NCBI GenBank assembly: GCA_017936205.1
Contig: JAGBGB010000114.1
Coordinates: 1 to 9,409, forward strand
Direction of reading: 5' to 3'
Length of the DNA stretch: 9,409 nucleotides
From: Oscillospiraceae bacterium
GTDB lineage: Bacteria; Bacillota; Clostridia; Oscillospirales; Oscillospiraceae
Below are positions 6,138 through 9,409 of the stretch, piece after piece (the first letter of the stretch is position 1; each line of letters begins with the position of its first letter). The notes under the pieces were generated by a model, which saw nothing but the letters and a program-made list of their open reading frames with translations, did no database searches and was not told the origin of the DNA. The position numbers were made by a program, and so were the translations under genes.

Positions 6138-7355
6138 ATGGAATTCAACAACATCAATTTCGACACTTATTTCAAGCATTATCCCGATCAAAACGGCTTC
6201 TTCGGGAAGTATGGCGGCGTGTTCATTGCCGAGGAGCTGAAGCAGGCTATGGCTGAGATCACAGAGGCTTACTTTACCATTTGCAAGTCCAGCAAGTTCA
6301 TCAGCGAGCTGCGGCGGATCCGCAGGGAATTTCAGGGCAGACCTACGCCCATTTCTCACTTGGAGCGGCTGTCGGGCAGCATCGGCAATGTGCAGCTCTA
6401 TGTGAAGCGGGAGGATCTGAACCATACCGGGGCGCATAAGCTGAATCACTGCATGGGCGAAGCCCTCCTTGCCAAGTACATGGGAAAGAAGAAGGTCATT
6501 GCGGAAACCGGTGCGGGACAGCATGGGGTGGCTTTGGCTACGGCGGCGGCTTACTTCGGGCTGGAATGCGATATTTATATGGGAGCGGTGGACATTAAGA
6601 AGCAGGCGCCCAATGTGGCAAGAATGAAGATCTTAGGAGCCAATGTCATCGAGGTCACTGAGGGCTTGGCGACTCTGAAGGAGGCGGTGGATGCTGCCTT
6701 TGCTGCCTACAGCCGGGATTATAAGGACTGTATTTATTGCATCGGCTCTGTGGTAGGGCCCCATCCCTTCCCCATGATGGTCAGGGACTTCCAGAGCGTT
6801 ATCGGCATCGAGGCAAGGGAGCAGTTCCTGGGTATGACCGGAGAGCTGCCCGATGCCATCGTGGCTTGCGTTGGGGGCGGCTCCAATGCAGCAGGCTTCT
6901 TCGCAGGCTTCCTCAACGATCCTGTGGAGATCTACGGTGTGGAGCCCTTGGGTCGAGGCTCCAAGTTAGGGGATCACGCTGCCAGCCTTAGCTACGGCGA
7001 GGAGGGGATCATGCACGGCTTCAACAGCATTATGCTGAAGGATGAACAGGGCGAGCCTGCTCCTGTGTACTCTGTTGCCAGCGGCTTGGATTATCCTTCT
7101 TCGGGGCCTGAGCATGCCTTCCTGCGGGATCTGGGCAGGGTCAAGTACGGCTACATCGGGGACGAGGCTGCCATTGATGCCTTCTACACCCTGGCACGGA
7201 TGGAGGGGATCATTCCTGCCATCGAGAGCTCCCACGCAGTTGCCTATGCCATGGAGCTTGCACGGGAAATGGGCAGAGGCTCCATTCTCATCAACCTCTC
7301 CGGCAGAGGGGACAAGGATATGGATTATATTATTGAGAAATACGGGATCCGATAA
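6138..7355 (+). CDS. trpB: Tryptophan synthase beta chain, stand-alone TrpB
   Basis: TrpB is the PLP enzyme that joins indole and L-serine to give L-tryptophan. The 405-residue protein has the full set of motifs. HTGAHKLN carries the PLP lysine K101; AETGAGQHG carries the catalytic glutamate E123; [10 protein letters not shown] (246-255) binds the PLP phosphate; [11 protein letters not shown] (317-326) and NLSGRGDKD (386-394) are also present. The length suits TrpB1 rather than the longer TrpB2. The start is taken at ATG 6138, which has GGAGG at 6126-6130; the frame stays open upstream to 6060, but that stretch lies inside the inserted element and lacks such a site. No trpA or other trp gene is adjacent, so it probably uses indole from the surroundings or from tryptophan breakdown rather than indole channelled from TrpA. 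Regulation is by the upstream T-box. Confidence 0.95.
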   Translation: MEFNNINFDTYFKHYPDQNGFFGKYGGVFIAEELKQAMAEITEAYFTICKSSKFISELRRIRREFQGRPTPISHLERLSGSIGNVQLYVKREDLNHTGAHKLNHCMGEALLAKYMGKKKVIAETGAGQHGVALATAAAYFGLECDIYMGAVDIKKQAPNVARMKILGANVIEVTEGLATLKEAVDAAFAAYSRDYKDCIYCIGSVVGPHPFPMMVRDFQSVIGIEAREQFLGMTGELPDAIVACVGGGSNAAGFFAGFLNDPVEIYGVEPLGRGSKLGDHAASLSYGEEGIMHGFNSIMLKDEQGEPAPVYSVASGLDYPSSGPEHAFLRDLGRVKYGYIGDEAAIDAFYTLARMEGIIPAIESSHAVAYAMELAREMGRGSILINLSGRGDKDMDYIIEKYGIR

Positions 7356-7379
7356 ACAGAAGCAGAGGAGGTGTGGCTT

Positions 7380-8294
7380 TTGAAGCCCATCATTGAGATC
7401 AAGAATTTATACAAGAGCTTCGGCAAGGTGAAGGCGGTACAGAATGTGAGCTTTCAGGTGAAGAAGGGGGAGCTGTTTGCCTTCCTGGGAGTCAACGGTG
7501 CAGGGAAAAGCACCACCATCTCCATCCTCTGCGGTCAGCTCAGCCGTGACAGCGGTGAGGTTTTCGTAGACGGGAGAGCCTTGGAGGAGGATCTGCAGGC
7601 GGTGCGGAGCAAGCTGGGCGTGGTATTCCAGAGCTCTGTGTTGGACGAGCCTCTGAGTGTGCGGAATAACCTCCGCAGTCGTGCAGCCCTCTACGGCATT
7701 GTGGGGGAGGCCTTTGAGACCCGTTTACGGGAGCTGGTGGAGCTGCTGGACTTCGGGGCTTATTTGGATCGCCCTGTAGGGAAGCTGTCGGGAGGAGAAC
7801 GCAGACGGATCGACATTGCCCGTGCTCTGCTCCACAAGCCTCAGATCCTGATCTTGGACGAGCCTACTACGGGCTTGGATCCCCAGACCAGACAGATGCT
7901 GTGGCAGGTGGTATCCACCCTGCGGAAGGAGCAGCAGCTGACGGTATTCCTGACCACCCACTATATGGAGGAGGCTGCGGATGCAGACTTCGTGGTGATC
8001 TTGGACAGTGGCTGCGTTGTGGCAGAGGGAACTCCGCTGGATCTGAAGAACCGCTACACCGGGGACTACATTACCCTATACGGAGCGGCAGAGGAGAAGG
8101 TCAAAAAGCTGGGCTTCCCCTATGAAGCCATTCGGGATGCCTATCGGGTCTTCGTGCCCAATACCGCTGAGGCGACCCGACTGATCGTTGGGGATCCGGA
8201 GCTCTTTACGGACTACGAGATCACCAAGGGGAAAATGGATGATGTGTTCCTCAGTGTCACCGGGAAGAAGCTGAAGGAGGATGAGCCATGCTGA
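7380..8294 (+). CDS. ABC transporter ATP-binding protein, DrrA/ABC-2 type
   Basis: This is the cytoplasmic ATPase of an ABC-2 exporter. It has Walker A GVNGAGKST (37-45), the Q-loop glutamine at 84 (VFQSS), the signature LSGGE (136-140), Walker B ILILDEP (156-162) with catalytic E161, a D-loop GLDP, and the switch H194 (TTHYMEEA). The C-terminal extension ending in DDVFLSVTGKKL is typical of DrrA-like subunits. An in-frame GTG at 7371 would give 307 residues, but it lies inside the ribosome binding site AGGAGGTG (7366-7373). The TTG at 7380, eight bases after AGGAGG, gives 304 residues and the usual N-terminus, so I chose it. The gap to trpB is only 24 bases with no terminator, and the 3' end overlaps the permease gene by seven bases. 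The substrate is unknown. Confidence 0.92.
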   Translation: MKPIIEIKNLYKSFGKVKAVQNVSFQVKKGELFAFLGVNGAGKSTTISILCGQLSRDSGEVFVDGRALEEDLQAVRSKLGVVFQSSVLDEPLSVRNNLRSRAALYGIVGEAFETRLRELVELLDFGAYLDRPVGKLSGGERRRIDIARALLHKPQILILDEPTTGLDPQTRQMLWQVVSTLRKEQQLTVFLTTHYMEEAADADFVVILDSGCVVAEGTPLDLKNRYTGDYITLYGAAEEKVKKLGFPYEAIRDAYRVFVPNTAEATRLIVGDPELFTDYEITKGKMDDVFLSVTGKKLKEDEPC

Positions 8295-9178
8295 GGATTA
8301 TGATCAAGCGGAATTCCCTGCTGTACTTCAAGGACAAGGGAGCCTTCTTCACCTCTATGATTACGCCTATGATCCTGCTGGTGCTGTATGTGACCTTCCT
8401 TGCCAATGTATACAAGGATACGCTGCTGGCATCCCTGCCTCAGGGGATGCCCTTTGACGAGAGCCTGATCGACGGCTGTGTATCCGGGCAGCTGCTGTCG
8501 GCACTGCTGGCGGTCTGCTGTGTGACCGTTGCCTTCTGCTCCAATCTCATCATGGTGCAGGACAAGGTCACGGGGGCGAAACGGGATATTGATATGACCC
8601 CCGCAAAGCCCTTTACCATATCTATGAGCTATTTTATTGCCACCTTCCTGAATACGGTGCTGGTGTGTCTGCTGGCTGCGGGGGCTTGCCTGATCTATAT
8701 TTCCATTGTGGGCTGGTACATGTCTGCTATGGATGTGCTGGCGCTCCTTGGGGATGTGGTGCTGCTGTCCCTGTTCGGAACGGCATTGTCCTCGATCATC
8801 AACAGCTTCCTGTCCACTCAGGGACAGATCTCCGGTGTCAGTGCCATTGTCAGTGCGGTCTACGGCTTCGTCTGCGGTGCGTATATGCCCATGTCCTCCT
8901 TCTCTGAGGGGCTGCGGACGGCTCTGTGCTTCCTGCCCGGTACTTATGGAACCTCTCTGCTGCGGAACCATGCTCTGGGTGGGGTCTTCGGAGAGATGGA
9001 GGCATTGGGGGTGCCCGGGGAGTTTGTAGACGGGATCCGTGACACCTTGGATTGCAATCTCTATGTGTTCGAGAACAAGATCCCCATGAGCCTGATGTAC
9101 GGGATCCTGGGACTGACGGTGCTCCTCCTGATCGCCGCCTTCGTGCTCCTCAGCGCAAGGAAGAAAAAGCTCAAATAA
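8288..9178 (+). CDS. ABC-2 type transporter permease
   Basis: This 296-residue membrane protein is the partner of the preceding ATPase. Six hydrophobic segments are visible, at about 20-41, 68-90, 114-140, 148-171, 180-200 and 267-290. A basic, amphipathic N-terminus (MLRIMIKRNSLLYFKDKGAF) precedes the first, and a larger loop (about 205-265) lies between the fifth and sixth. This is the ABC-2/DrrB layout, where ATPase and permease dimers assemble an exporter. The sequence CGAYMPMSSFSEGLR with FLPGTYGTSLLRN after the fifth segment is characteristic of the family. The ATG at 8288 has AGGAGG at 8275-8280 inside the ATPase gene, so translation is coupled. The C-terminus is strongly basic (ARKKKLK), consistent with a cytoplasmic end. 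Export of a drug, lipid or peptide cannot be told apart from sequence. Confidence 0.9.
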   Translation: MLRIMIKRNSLLYFKDKGAFFTSMITPMILLVLYVTFLANVYKDTLLASLPQGMPFDESLIDGCVSGQLLSALLAVCCVTVAFCSNLIMVQDKVTGAKRDIDMTPAKPFTISMSYFIATFLNTVLVCLLAAGACLIYISIVGWYMSAMDVLALLGDVVLLSLFGTALSSIINSFLSTQGQISGVSAIVSAVYGFVCGAYMPMSSFSEGLRTALCFLPGTYGTSLLRNHALGGVFGEMEALGVPGEFVDGIRDTLDCNLYVFENKIPMSLMYGILGLTVLLLIAAFVLLSARKKKLK

Positions 9179-9409
9179 AATAGGGGATCCGTAATAATGA
9201 ATAGCGAAGGTGCCGGCTCTCCATCGTGAGTTCAAAATTGAGCTTCGTCCATGGATTCACACAGTCGGTCAAATTCCGATTAAGGTTATCACCTTTAGTA
9301 AGGCTAACAGAAAATGTTGTGGAGCACATCCAATGAAGTTGCGGTTTTCCTTACAAAACACGTTATTTCAATGAATGATAAACCTATATATTGTACCAAC
9401 CTTATTAAA
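9179..9409. other. AT-richer intergenic tail without a supportable gene
   Basis: Base composition shifts to more A and T just after the permease stop. No convincing terminator closes the operon here. There is only a weak AAGGT/ACCTT hairpin (9282-9295) and a CGG/CCG pair around TCAAATT (9269-9281), neither with a T-run. A 52-codon minus-strand frame (9171-9329) ends within the permease gene and has no visible ribosome binding site. The stretch may be the start of another repeat or insertion that continues beyond the window. Confidence 0.5.

Noticed and set aside
8213..9235. A 340-codon minus-strand open frame opposite the ABC genes
   Set aside because: Its translation is very rich in Q, H and G, typical of antisense frames of GC-rich genes. 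The + strand frames encode clear ABC proteins with ribosome binding sites.
9171..9329. A 52-codon minus-strand open frame in the tail
   Set aside because: It is short, has no ribosome binding site, ends inside the permease gene and shows no recognisable domain; chance cannot be excluded.

Overview
The window looks like chromosomal DNA of an anaerobic, gut-type Firmicute (class Clostridia, Oscillospiraceae/Ruminococcaceae-like). This rests on the methylaspartate glutamate-fermentation genes, a tRNA-sensing T-box leader, sigma-A promoters with consensus boxes, strong AGGAGG ribosome binding sites, moderately GC-rich genes separated by AT-richer gaps, and short interspersed inverted repeats. The genus call is inference only. 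All supported genes are on the + strand.

Region 1 (2-5213) is a glutamate catabolism locus. The 3' end of a gene that is probably a regulator (2-526) is followed by a sigma-A promoter (553-581) that overlaps a 7-bp inverted repeat. Then come glmS, glmL, glmE and mal, tightly packed or overlapping, in the same order as the classical Clostridium tetanomorphum cluster. A strong intrinsic terminator (5176-5213) closes the unit. GlmS and GlmE form the coenzyme B12-dependent glutamate mutase (L-glutamate to L-threo-3-methylaspartate), GlmL is the presumed reactivating ATPase, and Mal deaminates methylaspartate to mesaconate. Mesaconate hydration and citramalate lyase genes are not in the window.

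Region 2 (5214-6137) holds no supportable protein gene but is dense in structure. It has a 240-bp inverted-repeat element built from 7-bp TKGAAAG units (5239-5478), a perfect-consensus promoter (5504-5532), and a T-box leader whose features fit tRNA-Trp (about 5540-5826). Between the T-box terminator and trpB lies a 240-bp MITE-like element (5850-6089) with 18-bp terminal inverted repeats and an exact 10-bp direct repeat on each side. A second inverted-repeat pair (5929-6046) is nested inside it.

Region 3 (6138-9178) is a likely operon: a stand-alone tryptophan synthase beta chain (trpB) without trpA, then an ABC exporter ATPase and its membrane partner. The three genes are closely spaced, so the exporter may be read from the same T-box-controlled transcript. 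The last 231 bases (9179-9409) are AT-richer and hold no gene I can support.

The enzymes are of known families. The most unusual part is the trpB control region: a tRNA-Trp-sensing leader invaded by a transposon-like element after its terminator, driving a lone TrpB that may salvage indole, and possibly also an exporter.
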